Source of the DNA: Methylosinus sp. Sm6 | GTDB taxonomy: Bacteria; Pseudomonadota; Alphaproteobacteria; Rhizobiales; Beijerinckiaceae | Direction of reading: 5' to 3' | NCBI RefSeq assembly: GCF_019802345.1 | Contig: NZ_JAINDZ010000016.1 | Span: 1 to 64,000, forward strand | Length of the DNA stretch: 64,000 bases | Part shown: one piece after another, positions 17,686 to 26,670 of the stretch | Layout: each line of letters starts with the position of its first letter | Position numbering within the stretch: the stretch's first letter is position 1 | Translations under genes and position numbers: made by a program | The notes under the pieces: model-generated | Databases searched by the model: none | What the model was told of the DNA's origin: nothing | What the model saw: only the letters and a program-made list of their open reading frames with translations

Positions 17686-18378
17686 TCAAGGTCCTCGAAC
17701 CAGTGTTTCGGGGAAAGTGAGGCGCACCATGGCGCCCATTTTCGAGCTGCACAGCTCGAGCCGGCCGCGCAGCTGTCGGGCGATGCCGCGCATCAGCTCT
17801 ATGCCGTTGCCGCGCGCGCAATGCGAGGGATCGAATCCGATGCCGGAATCGATCACCGTCAATTCGAGATCATAGCCGAGACGACGGAACCGCGCGGCAA
17901 TCTGGCCCGCCGCTCCGCCAGGGAAAGCGTGCTTCATCGCATTTGTGACCGCCTCGACATAGACGAGGCCGACACATTGGGCGCGACGATAGTCGAGGCA
18001 GATGTCCGCATCGGCGGCCATCTTACCCGCTATGCGGTCGTCGAAGGCGTTGCGCCGCGCTTCCGATAGCGCCCAGAGATAATCGTCCATTCGAATGTCC
18101 GACGCGCCGTCCTCGTCCAGCGCATTGTGCAGCGCCGCGGCGCTGCGCAGGCGCATGGCGCAGCGGGCGCATCCTTCCGGCCTGTCGAGACGGCGGGATT
18201 GTGCGGAGATCAGCGTGGCGAGGCCCTGCAGGTCGTTGCGGATGCGATGGCGCAGCTCCGCATAGCGCTCCCGCTCCAGTCGAAGCTCGTCCTGCACCGC
18301 GGCGAGTCGCGCCTCCAGTACGGCGATTTTCGTCTCGCTCGTCTCGGCAATGAAGGAGTCGCCGACACTCTCTTTCAT
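17686..18378 (-). CDS. Cytosolic HWE/HisKA_2-type sensor histidine kinase
   Basis: The protein of 230 residues has an N-terminal coiled coil (ETKIAVLEARLAAVQDELRL), the dimerisation/phosphorylation helix YAELRHRIRNDLQGLATLIS (His in ELRHR), and an ATPase domain with YVEAVTNAMKHAF, VIDSGIGFDP and GNGIELMRGIA. It has no membrane or recognisable sensor domain. The ATG at 18378 is preferred over the GTG at 18402 because GGAGGA lies 8 bases upstream. No response regulator is adjacent. HWE/HisKA_2 kinases in these bacteria often feed the PhyR general stress pathway; that link is only a possibility. Confidence 0.82.
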   Translation of the reverse strand: MKESVGDSFIAETSETKIAVLEARLAAVQDELRLERERYAELRHRIRNDLQGLATLISAQSRRLDRPEGCARCAMRLRSAAALHNALDEDGASDIRMDDYLWALSEARRNAFDDRIAGKMAADADICLDYRRAQCVGLVYVEAVTNAMKHAFPGGAAGQIAARFRRLGYDLELTVIDSGIGFDPSHCARGNGIELMRGIARQLRGRLELCSSKMGAMVRLTFPETLVRGP

Positions 18379-18431
18379 CCGCCGGATCCTCCGCGGCGAC
18401 ACAGGAGGGCCGCTCCCGTGTCGCGCCGGCC

Positions 18432-18469
18432 TGCTTTAGAACAACTAAAGCACAGTCGAGAAATGTCAA
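18432..18469 (-). promoter_or_regulatory. Promoter with overlapping palindromic operator
   Basis: On the minus strand TTGACA (18469-18464) is followed by a perfect 8-bp inverted repeat, TGCTTTAG-TTGTT-CTAAAGCA (18452-18432), which covers the expected -10 region. It lies 54 bp upstream of the histidine kinase start and overlaps the last codons of the permease gene. The arrangement looks like a repressor-controlled promoter. The binding protein is unknown; the palindrome differs from LexA (GTTC-N7-GTTC) and only half matches Irr-type boxes. Confidence 0.55.
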
Positions 18470-19923
18470 TCCGGCGCCGCGCCGGAGGCGTCGCAGCTGC
18501 GCCCGGCGCAAGACGCGGCGGCGAGCCGGCTGCGCCGGCGCCCATATGAAAAATACAGGATCAGCCCGAGGCCCATCCAAAGCGCGAAGCGCTCCCAGGC
18601 GATGGCGGGGAGCTTCGACAGCAGCCAAAGCGAGAAGCCGACGCCGACGAGCGGCGTGACTGGCGAGAAAGGCGTGCGGAAGCTGCGCGGCGCGTCGGGC
18701 CGGGTGTGGCGCATTACGATCACCGAGACGCAGATCACGACGAAGGCGGACAGCGTTCCGATATTCACGAGCTCGGCCACCTCGCGGATCGGGAACAGGC
18801 CGGCCACGAACGCGGTCAGCGCGCCGATGACCAAGGTCGGCCGGTGCGGCGTGTGGAAGCGCGGATGCGGCTTCGAGAGCCAGGCCGGCAGCAGCCCGTC
18901 CCGGCTCATGGCGAAGCAGATGCGCGCGCAGCCGAGCAGAAAGGCGAGCATGACGCTGACAATGCCGGCGACCGCGGCGACGGAGACGAGCAGAGTCGCC
19001 CAGGGCATGCCGAGAGCGGCGAAGGCGGAAGCGACCGGCGCCGGATTGTTCAGCGTATCATAGCGCGCCATGCCGGTGAGCACGAAGGACATGGCGATAT
19101 AGAGCGTCAGCGCCACGCCGAGCGACAGCAGCACCGCGCGGGGCAGTTGTCGCTGCGGATCGCGGGCCTCTTCGGCGGCGGTGGTCAGCGTGTCATAGCC
19201 GAACACGGCGAAGAACACGACTGCGGCGCCTTCGACGACGCCGCCGAAGCCGAAGGGCATGAAGGGCGTCCAGTTCTCGACGCGCACATGCGGAAGGCCG
19301 GCCGCCACCACCAGCACGACGGCGGCGATCTTGATGAGCACCATGGCCGCGTTGAAGCGGGCGCCCCATTCGATGCGCTGCACCAGCAGCGCGGCGACGC
19401 CGAGCGCGCCGAGCGTGGCGGCGAGATCGACGACGCGGCCCTCGCCCGTTCCGGCGGCGCCCGCCGCCCAGACCGGCAGAGCGAGGCCGAGCTGGCCGAG
19501 CAGCGCCTGCAAATAGCCGGACCAGCCGATCGAGACGACGGCGACGACGAGGGCGTATTCGAGCAGCAGGTCCCAGCCGATGATCCAGGCGGCGAGCTCG
19601 CCGAGCACGGCATAGGCGTAAGTATAGGCGCTGCCGGCGGCGGGAATCATGCCGGCGAATTCGGCGTAGCAGAGCGCCGCCGCCGCGCTGGCGACTCCGG
19701 CGATGACGAAGGAGAGCGAGACCGCAGGGCCCGCCTGGGTCGCCGCCACGACGCCGGTGAGCACGAAAATGCCGACCCCGATCAGCCCGCCGAGGCCGAT
19801 CGCGGTGAGCTGCCACAGGCCCAGCACGCGGCGCAGCCCGCTCTCGGCCCCGCCTTGCCCGCAGAGCGTTTCGATCGGCTTCACGCGGGTCAGCGCGCTC
19901 CAGCCGAGATCTCCTCGGGTCAT
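18466..19923 (-). CDS. APC-family amino acid permease
   Basis: The 485-residue protein has about twelve membrane segments typical of the amino acid-polyamine-cation superfamily (CAT/YfnA-like branch). Hallmarks are GLGGLIGVGIFVLTGVVAA in segment 1, EFAGMIPAAGSAYTYAYAVL in segment 3, and FFAVFGYDTLTTAAEEARDP in segment 6. The C-terminus carries a short Arg/Cys/Ala tail. Likely cationic amino acid uptake; the substrate cannot be assigned. The ATG at 19923 faces the divergent VOC gene across 93 bp. Confidence 0.9.
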   Translation of the reverse strand: MTRGDLGWSALTRVKPIETLCGQGGAESGLRRVLGLWQLTAIGLGGLIGVGIFVLTGVVAATQAGPAVSLSFVIAGVASAAAALCYAEFAGMIPAAGSAYTYAYAVLGELAAWIIGWDLLLEYALVVAVVSIGWSGYLQALLGQLGLALPVWAAGAAGTGEGRVVDLAATLGALGVAALLVQRIEWGARFNAAMVLIKIAAVVLVVAAGLPHVRVENWTPFMPFGFGGVVEGAAVVFFAVFGYDTLTTAAEEARDPQRQLPRAVLLSLGVALTLYIAMSFVLTGMARYDTLNNPAPVASAFAALGMPWATLLVSVAAVAGIVSVMLAFLLGCARICFAMSRDGLLPAWLSKPHPRFHTPHRPTLVIGALTAFVAGLFPIREVAELVNIGTLSAFVVICVSVIVMRHTRPDAPRSFRTPFSPVTPLVGVGFSLWLLSKLPAIAWERFALWMGLGLILYFSYGRRRSRLAAASCAGRSCDASGAAPD

Positions 19924-20016
19924 GCCCTCGTCCTTCGGCGGAGGCGGCGGCGTCCCTATGGAACCACCCCTCGGACGAGATTGTTATCATGCCGCAATCG
20001 TCTCGCGAATGCGCCG

Positions 20017-20385
20017 ATGACCATCGTCCTCAACCATACGATCGTGCCCGCCCACGACAAGGCCGCCGCCGCGCGCTGGTTCGCCGGCGTGTTCGATCTG
20101 CCGCTCGAGCAGCCGGACGATCATTTCGTCCCGGTGTATGTCAATGACGCGCTGACCTTTCTGTTCGCCGACGCCGACTCCATCGCGGCCGCGCATTACG
20201 CCTTCCACGTCTCCGAGCCGGAGTTCGACGCCATTTTGTCGCGCGTGCGCGCCTCCGGGCGCCCCTTCGGCAGCGCGCCATGGAGCCGCGCCGACGGCAA
20301 GCTCAATGATTGGAACGGCGGCAAGGGCGTCTATTTCGAGACGCCCGACGGCCATCTGATGGAGCTGATGACCGTTCCGCAGTGA
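20017..20385 (+). CDS. VOC (glyoxalase/bleomycin resistance) family protein
   Basis: This small cytosolic protein (122 residues) has one vicinal-oxygen-chelate module pair. Putative metal ligands are His8 (MTIVLNHTIVPAHDK), a central His in YAFHVSEPEFD and Glu near the C-terminus (DGHLMELMTV). VOC proteins include dioxygenases, isomerases and antibiotic-binding proteins; substrate prediction is not possible. It is convergent with tonB (2-bp gap). Confidence 0.85.
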   Translation: MTIVLNHTIVPAHDKAAAARWFAGVFDLPLEQPDDHFVPVYVNDALTFLFADADSIAAAHYAFHVSEPEFDAILSRVRASGRPFGSAPWSRADGKLNDWNGGKGVYFETPDGHLMELMTVPQ

Positions 20386-20387
20386 CG

Positions 20388-21185
20388 TCAGCGCCCGCCG
20401 GAAAGGCCGAATTTCACCGGAATGGTGAAGGATAGGCGCTCGTCCGCGGTGGCCGGCGGCGGAGGCGGCAAGGGATCGGCGCGCTTCAACGTCGCAAGCG
20501 CCGCCGCATCGAAGACGGCCACGCCCGACGACTTGCCGACATGCGCCTCCACCAAATGGCCGAGCCGATCGAGAGTGAAGTCGATCTGGACCACGACGTC
20601 GAGCTTCGGAGCGCCGCGCGGATATTGTAGATTGGCGCGCACGTGGGCGGACACACGCTTCGTCCAATCGAGCTTGGCGGCGCGAATGGCCTTGTCCGTT
20701 GCGCCGAGAGCGGGTGCGGCCGCTCTCGGCGCTTCCTGCATAGCGTCCAATTTCGGCGGCGCAGCCGCAACGGAGGCGGCGGACTCGGCCGAGACGACCG
20801 GAGTCGCTTCATGCTTCGTCGGCTCCTCGACCGGCTTCTCGTGCTTTTCGGCGTGGGTGTAATCGGCGTCCTCGGCCTCGGTGCGGGCGATCTTGGGATC
20901 GTCGCTGTCCTTGGTCTGCGAGGAGGCGACGGCCGGCGCCGCGGCGGCGGCCTCCTCGGCCGGCGGGCCCGGCGGCGCGTCGGGAGAATCCTCGACATGG
21001 GGCGCGGCCGGCGCCAGCGAAATCTCGATCGCCGGCGCGCCGTCCGCGTCGTCCTCCGGCTCGGCGGCGGCGACGAACAGCGCCGCGCCTATGGCCGTCA
21101 CATGCAGCGCCAGCGCGGCGACGCCCGCCACGCTCCAGACGCGGCGATCGCCGCCGGAGGCGCCCCACAGCGCGGCGACGCTCAT
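20388..21185 (-). CDS. tonB: TonB family energy transducer
   Basis: The protein couples the ExbBD proton channel to outer-membrane receptors. It has 265 residues: an N-terminal membrane segment (WSVAGVAALALHVTAIGAAL), an Ala/Glu/Pro-rich periplasmic spacer (~60-165), and a C-terminal TonB domain (LQYPRGAPKLDVVVQIDFTL, then VFDAAALATLKRADPLPPPP). It overlaps exbD by 4 bp (ATGA), implying translational coupling. It probably serves the receptor at 23913-26402. Confidence 0.92.
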   Translation of the reverse strand: MSVAALWGASGGDRRVWSVAGVAALALHVTAIGAALFVAAAEPEDDADGAPAIEISLAPAAPHVEDSPDAPPGPPAEEAAAAAPAVASSQTKDSDDPKIARTEAEDADYTHAEKHEKPVEEPTKHEATPVVSAESAASVAAAPPKLDAMQEAPRAAAPALGATDKAIRAAKLDWTKRVSAHVRANLQYPRGAPKLDVVVQIDFTLDRLGHLVEAHVGKSSGVAVFDAAALATLKRADPLPPPPPATADERLSFTIPVKFGLSGGR

Positions 21186-21613
21186 TTCTGCGCTCCGCCG
21201 GCGTCGAGCGCGACCAGCGAGACCTTGAGATAGCCGCCGGCGCGCAAGCGCTCCAGGATCGCCATCATCTCCCCATAGGGCACGGCGCTGTCGGCGCGCA
21301 GGAAGATGCGCTTGTTCTTGTCGCCATTGGCGAGCGAATCGAGCGAAGAAACGAGATCGTTGCGCTTGACCGGCGTCTCGCCGAGCGCGAGCGCGAGATC
21401 GGCCTGGACGGTGAGATAGACCGGCTTGTCCGGTTTCTCATGCGGCGCGGAATTGGCGGCCGGCAGATCGACCGGCAAATCGACGGTGGCGAGCGGCGCC
21501 GCCACCATGAAGATGATGAGCAGGACCAGCATCACGTCGATGAAGGGCGTGACGTTGATGTCGTGCGTCTCCTCGAGCGCGCCGCGCGGCGAGCCGCCGA
21601 TGTTGCCGGCCAT
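21182..21613 (-). CDS. exbD: Biopolymer transport protein ExbD
   Basis: ExbD is the single-pass stator partner of ExbB. At 143 residues it has normal length, with the family motif INVTPFIDVMLVLLIIFMVA, in which the Asp is the proton-carrying residue. The periplasmic part is normal. It lies 5 bp after exbB. Confidence 0.95.
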   Translation of the reverse strand: MAGNIGGSPRGALEETHDINVTPFIDVMLVLLIIFMVAAPLATVDLPVDLPAANSAPHEKPDKPVYLTVQADLALALGETPVKRNDLVSSLDSLANGDKNKRIFLRADSAVPYGEMMAILERLRAGGYLKVSLVALDAGGAQK

Positions 21614-21618
21614 CGCGC

Positions 21619-22425
21619 TTACTCCGCCGCCCGCAGCGCCGCATGATGCGACGGATGCTGCGCGCCGCGATCGATGTCGCGCGAGACGACGCGCAGCAAT
21701 TCGCCCGAGAGATTGGAGACGAGCTCCTGATAGGCGCCGATCTGGCGGGCGAGATGATTATAGATCAGCACCGCGGGAATGGCGGCGAAGAGGCCGATGG
21801 CGGTGGCGAGCAGCGCCTCGGCGATGCCCGGCGCGACGACGGCGAGATTGGTGGTCTGCGCCTTCGAGATGCCGATGAAGCTGTTCATGATGCCCCACAC
21901 CGTGCCGAACAGGCCGACGAAGGGACCCGTGGAGCCGACCGAGGCGAGCAGGCCCGTGCCGCGGCGGATCGAAAGCCCTTCGGCGCGCTCGAGCTCGGCG
22001 AAGCTCGAGGCGACGCGCTCCTTCAAGCCGCCCGAGGCGGAGAGGTCGGAGGAGAGGCGGAACTCCCGCAGCGCCTCGGCGATCAGCGCGCTCGCCAGCG
22101 CATCGTCGGAGCCGAGCGCGACGCGCGCCTCGGCGAGGCCGCGCGCCTCCTGCAGACGCTCGATCGAGGCGCGCGCGCGGCGGCGCGCGCGATCGAGCTC
22201 GATCGTCTTGGCGATCAGCACCGTCCATGTGCCGATCGACGCGGCGAGCAGTCCGAGCATCACCACCTTCACGACGATGTCGGCGTTGACGAACATCGTC
22301 CAGACGGACAGATCATGCGGGCGACTCGCGATGTCGATCGCACGCGCCGCCTCGGCGAATGAAAGGCCGGGGAGCAGCAGGAACACCGAGGCCGCGACCG
22401 ACGCCGTCAGAATTGAACGTTTCAT
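21619..22425 (-). CDS. exbB: Biopolymer transport protein ExbB
   Basis: ExbB forms the proton-conducting pentamer of the TonB system. The 268-residue product has an N-terminal signal-like segment ([20 protein letters not shown]), then three membrane segments including [20 protein letters not shown] and [21 protein letters not shown] chose the ATG at 22425 because it overlaps the dioxygenase stop as ATGA and has GGGCGGA just upstream; the in-frame ATG at 22437 is less likely. Confidence 0.94.
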   Translation of the reverse strand: MKRSILTASVAASVFLLLPGLSFAEAARAIDIASRPHDLSVWTMFVNADIVVKVVMLGLLAASIGTWTVLIAKTIELDRARRRARASIERLQEARGLAEARVALGSDDALASALIAEALREFRLSSDLSASGGLKERVASSFAELERAEGLSIRRGTGLLASVGSTGPFVGLFGTVWGIMNSFIGISKAQTTNLAVVAPGIAEALLATAIGLFAAIPAVLIYNHLARQIGAYQELVSNLSGELLRVVSRDIDRGAQHPSHHAALRAAE

Positions 22426-23105
22426 GCTTCCGCCCATGTGCGAATGAGATTGTGATAGACGCCGGTCAATCTGATGCAGGCGCTGTCGCCCGCTCCGAGC
22501 CGCGCCGTGAGGCTTTGGATCGTCTGGTCCAAATCGAAAAGCAACGACCGTACCATATTGTCGCGAATCATGCTCTGCAGCCAGAAGAAGGAGGCGATGC
22601 GCTCGCCGCTCGTCACTTCACGCACGAGATGCAGGCTCGTCGACGGATAGAGCACCAGATGGCCGGCCGACAGCTTGATCTCCTGCGAGCCGAAATGATC
22701 CTCGATGACCAGCTCGCCGCCTTCATATTCCTCTGGATCCGACAGAAACAGGGTGACGGAAAGATCGGTGCGAATGCGCAAGGGCGTGCGCGGCACGCCG
22801 CGAATCGCATTGTCGACATGCAGGCCGAAGTTCTGTCCGACGCCGTAACGATTGAACAGCGGCGGGAAGATTCGATGCGGCAGCGCCGCCGAGACGAACA
22901 AGGGCGAGGCGGCGAGCGCATCGAGCACCATGTCGCCGAGCTCGCGCGCCGCGGCGCTGTCCTGCGGCAGCTGAAAATTATTCTTCACCAGCGAGGACTG
23001 CGACCCCGCGGTCGTGCGCCCATTCTCCCACAGGGATTGCGACATCACGTCGCGGAAATGGGCGACCTGCTCCTTGGCGAGCACATCCGGAATGCAGATC
23101 AGCAT
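22422..23105 (-). CDS. PKHD-type Fe(II)/2-oxoglutarate dioxygenase (PiuC/YbiX family), copy 1
   Basis: The family (PiuC, YbiX) is found beside TonB-dependent iron-siderophore receptors, and its substrate is not established. The 227-residue protein shows the iron ligands HVD in [12 protein letters not shown] and the distal His in [12 protein letters not shown], with the 2-oxoglutarate-binding Arg probably in [12 protein letters not shown]. It is about the usual length. The gene lies between a second, similar copy (13 bp upstream) and exbB (ATGA overlap). GAGGA is 11-15 bases before the start. Confidence 0.9.
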   Translation of the reverse strand: MLICIPDVLAKEQVAHFRDVMSQSLWENGRTTAGSQSSLVKNNFQLPQDSAAARELGDMVLDALAASPLFVSAALPHRIFPPLFNRYGVGQNFGLHVDNAIRGVPRTPLRIRTDLSVTLFLSDPEEYEGGELVIEDHFGSQEIKLSAGHLVLYPSTSLHLVREVTSGERIASFFWLQSMIRDNMVRSLLFDLDQTIQSLTARLGAGDSACIRLTGVYHNLIRTWAEA

Positions 23106-23118
23106 CGGCGCGAGGTCC

Positions 23119-23799
23119 TCATACCTCGCTCCAATGGCGAATGAGATTGTGATAGACGCCGCCGAGCTTCACCATATCCTCGTCGCGGGCGCCGAGACGC
23201 GGCGTCAGCTCCTGAATGGCGAGATCGAGATCATAGACGAGATCGCGCACGCCCTCCTGGCGGATCATGCTCTGCACCCAGAAGAAGGAGGCCAGGCGCA
23301 GGCCGCGCGTCACCGGCGTCACCATGTGCAGATTGCTCGCCGGATAGACGGCGACCGATCCGGCCGAGAGCTTCACGCTGTGCGACTCATAGGCGTCGTC
23401 GACGATCAGCTCGCCGCCGTCATATTCGTCGGGCTCCGACAGAAAGACGGTGACGGCGAGATCGGCGCGGATGCGCAGGCCGGTCATCGGATCGCCGCGC
23501 ACGGCGTTGTCGACATGGACGTCGAAATAATGGCCGACGCCATAGCGATTGAACAGCGGCGGATAGACGCGCAGCGGAATGGCCGCCGACACGAATCCCG
23601 GATTGGAGACGACGGCCGAGAGCAGGCGCTCGCCGAGCCGGCGTGACAATTCGCCGTTGGGCGGCAGCTGCTCATTGCTCTTGAAGGCGGCCGCCGCGCC
23701 GCCAGTCGATGCGCCATCCTCCCATCGCGCAGCGTCGAGAGCGCTGCGAAATGTGGCAACGGCGTCCTTGCTCAGCACTTCGGGAATTGAAACCAGCAT
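23119..23799 (-). CDS. PKHD-type Fe(II)/2-oxoglutarate dioxygenase (PiuC/YbiX family), copy 2
   Basis: A paralogue of the downstream gene, 226 residues from the ATG at 23799 (GAGGA 8 bases upstream). The two share the same framework: [20 protein letters not shown] here against [20 protein letters not shown] in copy 1. Iron ligands are HVD and the His of [27 protein letters not shown] follows. A tandem duplication followed by divergence is the simplest reading. Both keep all expected catalytic residues, so neither is obviously decayed. Confidence 0.9.
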   Translation of the reverse strand: MLVSIPEVLSKDAVATFRSALDAARWEDGASTGGAAAAFKSNEQLPPNGELSRRLGERLLSAVVSNPGFVSAAIPLRVYPPLFNRYGVGHYFDVHVDNAVRGDPMTGLRIRADLAVTVFLSEPDEYDGGELIVDDAYESHSVKLSAGSVAVYPASNLHMVTPVTRGLRLASFFWVQSMIRQEGVRDLVYDLDLAIQELTPRLGARDEDMVKLGGVYHNLIRHWSEV

Positions 23800-23821
23800 G
23801 GAAGAGGTCCTCGGCCCCATT

Positions 23822-23854
23822 ATCTTCCCATGCTTCAGGGAAGCATGGGAAGAT
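23822..23854 (-). promoter_or_regulatory. Perfect 15-bp stem-loop between receptor and dioxygenase genes
   Basis: ATCTTCCCATGCTTC and its exact complement are separated by only three bases. On the minus-strand transcript it falls between the receptor stop (23913) and the dioxygenase start (23799). No U-run follows, so it is not a classic terminator. It could stabilise the upstream receptor mRNA or partially attenuate read-through. Confidence 0.6.
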
Positions 23855-23912
23855 CACAGGCGCTTGTTTGAAACGATTCCAAGGGGCCGAGCGCCCGAGG
23901 AGTCCGCCCGTC

Positions 23913-26402
23913 TCAGAATTTGACGCGCGCTTCGAGGAACACCGTCCGCCCCGGCGCCACCACGGTGTAGGGCGTCGCGGTCTGATAGAAGGCGTCATAA
24001 TAGGTGCGATCGAACATGTTCATGATCGAGGCCTTTAGCGTGATGTTCTCCGTGACCTTCGCCTCGACGAAGGCGTCGAAGCGCCAATAGGAGGGAAGCT
24101 CCGTCGGCCAATTGACGGTCGTATTGGCCGCGGTCGGCATGCGCGTCGCGGCGTCCGTCGCCGTGGCGCCATTGGCGATGAGGTTGTTGCCGCCATAGAT
24201 CTTGGAGCGATAGATCGCCTGGCCGCCGATCTCCAGTATGTCGGGCGCGAGGCCGAAGACATCGCCGAACTTGTATTTGCTCAGCAGGCTGAAGGATTCA
24301 TGCGCGACATTGGCGAGCTGCAGGCCCACATTGGTGAGGATCTGCGACTCCTTGACCTTCGACTCCATGATCACGACGCCGCCGGTCACGCTCCATTTAT
24401 CGGTGATGTTGCCGGTGACCTCGATGTCCGCGCCCTGCACATAATAGGCGGCGCCGGCGGTGGTGACGCCCGAGTTCACCTCGCGCGCGCCGGTCACATC
24501 GGTGCGGAACAGCGCCGCCGTGGCCAGCAGATGGCGGTCGAACAACTCCCATTTGACGCCGATTTCCTTGGCGTAGTTGCGCTGCGGCGCGAAGATCTGC
24601 GAGGCGGCGTTGATGCCGCCGTAATTGGCGGCGCCGCCGTCGAGCTCGGCGCCGACCGGATTGCTGGAGGTCGCATAGGCCGCATAGAGGCTCACCTCCG
24701 GCAGCGGCTTCAGCACGAGCCCGGCGTTCCAATTGATCATGCCGGAATGGTTGGCGGCGAAGCTCGTGCCGGCGTCGTTACGGCTGGTGATGTTGTAGTC
24801 GTCGTAGCGGACGCCGGCGTTGGCGATCACGATGTCCTGGAAATTCGCCGTCTCGATCAGATAACCGGCCTTGGTGTCGACCGCGATGCGAGTCGCATTG
24901 GAATTGCGAGTCGGCGTGTTCGGAAACGGCAGATAGTTGCAGGCATAGTAGAGGCTGCAAACGCTGGCGTTGCCGACGGTCGGAACTCCGTTGAACTCGG
25001 ACAGGAGTCCGGTGTAGTTCGTGCGCGTCAGCCATTCACGACCGAATTCCGTGCCGACGACCACCTCATGCTTCACCGGACCGGTCGCGAATTTGATATT
25101 CGCATCGGTCTGGTTCGCAAGTGTGCTGGTGACCTGATAGCGGCTCTGAGCGCCGATATTGACGGTTCCGGCGGCGCTGTTGGACGCTTGCGTCAGCGTT
25201 CCGATATAGTCGATCACCGAGCGGCTCTGCCGCAAGCGGCTGCTGAACGTCAAACTCTCGTCGACGCGATATTCGCCGGTGAAGGTGCCGAAGTCCTGCT
25301 GATATTTCTGGAAGTCGCGGTTCAGCAGGCCATACCAGGTGTTGCGAGACGTCACTCCCTGCGAATAGGGCCGGTTGGCGGCGCGGTTATAGGGAACGCC
25401 GAAATCCGGTAAACCATCCTGATAGACGTGGGTGTAGCTCGCGGTGAGCGTCAAATCCTCGAGCGGCTTGAAGACGACCGAGCCGGAGAAACCATAGCGG
25501 TCGTCCGTGACGAAGTTGCGTCCCGCGACCTTGGAGTCCTGGAAGAGGCCGTTGAAGCGCACCGCGAGAATCGGGCTGATCGACTTGTTCAGATCGACCG
25601 TCAAGCGCTTCGAATCGTCGAGCGGCCCGCCCCTGAACGTCATATCGTAGAAATCGACGTCCTTGGCCTGCTTGGTGACGACATTGATCGCGCCGCCCGC
25701 CGTGCCGCGGCCGGCGAAGCTGGAGCCCGGCCCGCGCAGGATCTCGACCTGCTCGGTGTAGAAATTCTCGCGCAGGCTGACGCCCGGATCGCGGACATTA
25801 TCGATGAAGATGTCGTTGCGCGCGTCGAAGCCGCGGATGAAGAAGCGGTCGCCGAAGGCGTTGCCGCCCTCGCCCACGCCGAGCGTCACGCCCGCCGTGC
25901 TGCGGCCGATCTCCTTCAGCGACGTCGCGTTCTTGTCGGCGAGGATCTCCTTGGTGAGGACCGTCACCGAGCGCGGCGTGTTGAGGATCGGCTGGGTGAA
26001 TTTATTCGACGACAGCCGGTCGGCCTTATAGGGCGCGGCGGGATCGGCGTAAGGATTGGCGTCGGCCGGCGCCGCGCCGCCCCCGCCCACACCCGCCTGC
26101 GCGGTCGCCGCTCCCGGCGCGCTCTGGCGGTCTCCATGGGTCGCCGGGGCGCGGACCGCGCGGCGCGGCTTGGCGGCGTGATGGACCACCGGCGCCGCAT
26201 GCACGACCGGCCGCGGCTTCTCCTTCGGCGCATCGATGCGCACCGCCGGGAGCGACTGGTTCGCCTCCTGCGCCGTCGCCATGCCGACGCCGGCCGCGAA
26301 CATCGCGGCGGCGCCAAGAATAGAAGCCGAAGCGCCGTCGATGCGCCCCTGGTCTCCGCGTCGCAGACTGCGAAGAGAAAGCGGCGCTTTGATCTTGCTC
26401 AT
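23913..26402 (-). CDS. TonB-dependent siderophore receptor
   Basis: This outer-membrane gated porin imports ferric siderophores. The 829-residue protein has a signal region (ILGAAAMFAAGVGMATAQEA), a proline/alanine-rich linker (~60-125) instead of a signalling domain, then the plug (NTPRSVTVLTKEILADKNAT, FIRGFDARNDIFIDNVRD, VEILRGPGSSFAGRGTAGGA) and a 22-strand barrel ending in GRTVFLEARVKF with the terminal Phe. A possible TonB box is LPAVRIDA near residue 52. The ATG at 26402 is preceded by GGGGGCAG. It heads a unit with two PKHD dioxygenases and exbB-exbD-tonB. It resembles the Fiu/CirA-like catecholate group, with ligand unproven. Confidence 0.92.
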   Translation of the reverse strand: MSKIKAPLSLRSLRRGDQGRIDGASASILGAAAMFAAGVGMATAQEANQSLPAVRIDAPKEKPRPVVHAAPVVHHAAKPRRAVRAPATHGDRQSAPGAATAQAGVGGGGAAPADANPYADPAAPYKADRLSSNKFTQPILNTPRSVTVLTKEILADKNATSLKEIGRSTAGVTLGVGEGGNAFGDRFFIRGFDARNDIFIDNVRDPGVSLRENFYTEQVEILRGPGSSFAGRGTAGGAINVVTKQAKDVDFYDMTFRGGPLDDSKRLTVDLNKSISPILAVRFNGLFQDSKVAGRNFVTDDRYGFSGSVVFKPLEDLTLTASYTHVYQDGLPDFGVPYNRAANRPYSQGVTSRNTWYGLLNRDFQKYQQDFGTFTGEYRVDESLTFSSRLRQSRSVIDYIGTLTQASNSAAGTVNIGAQSRYQVTSTLANQTDANIKFATGPVKHEVVVGTEFGREWLTRTNYTGLLSEFNGVPTVGNASVCSLYYACNYLPFPNTPTRNSNATRIAVDTKAGYLIETANFQDIVIANAGVRYDDYNITSRNDAGTSFAANHSGMINWNAGLVLKPLPEVSLYAAYATSSNPVGAELDGGAANYGGINAASQIFAPQRNYAKEIGVKWELFDRHLLATAALFRTDVTGAREVNSGVTTAGAAYYVQGADIEVTGNITDKWSVTGGVVIMESKVKESQILTNVGLQLANVAHESFSLLSKYKFGDVFGLAPDILEIGGQAIYRSKIYGGNNLIANGATATDAATRMPTAANTTVNWPTELPSYWRFDAFVEAKVTENITLKASIMNMFDRTYYDAFYQTATPYTVVAPGRTVFLEARVKF

Positions 26403-26670
26403 TTTTCTGCCCCCGTGAAGCGCACGTCCCGCAGATGGGACTAAGTGGTTTCACGATCGTTAGTTTTTCATAGGGGCAGCGTCAACGAACCAGAGCGCAT
26501 ACTGGAATTGTTGCAAAGAACTATTCTTGCTAATAATTGCTCGCGACCAGCTGTCTGCTTTCAAACATTGTATGAAAGCGCCTCTTTGGAACTATTCCAC
26601 TATTTTTCATCAAATACTGCTTGCGTGTGGCGCCGTTGCACAGCCTCAGCCATGCTGACTCGCCGACGCC
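26403..26670 (-). promoter_or_regulatory. Receptor upstream region with two GAACTATTC inverted repeats
   Basis: This AT-rich 268-bp region lies upstream of the receptor and holds no gene I can support. It contains two 13-bp palindromes with the same core: AAGAA-CTA-TTCTT (26516-26528) and TGGAA-CTA-TTCCA (26587-26599). The AGAAnnnTTCT layout resembles Irr (ICE-type) boxes of rhizobial iron regulation. Position and gene function fit an iron-responsive operator; the match is by eye only. Confidence 0.45.

Noticed and set aside
17820-17850. GGATCGAATCC resembling a tRNA T-arm
   Set aside because: It lies within the histidine kinase coding sequence and no acceptor, D or anticodon arms surround it.
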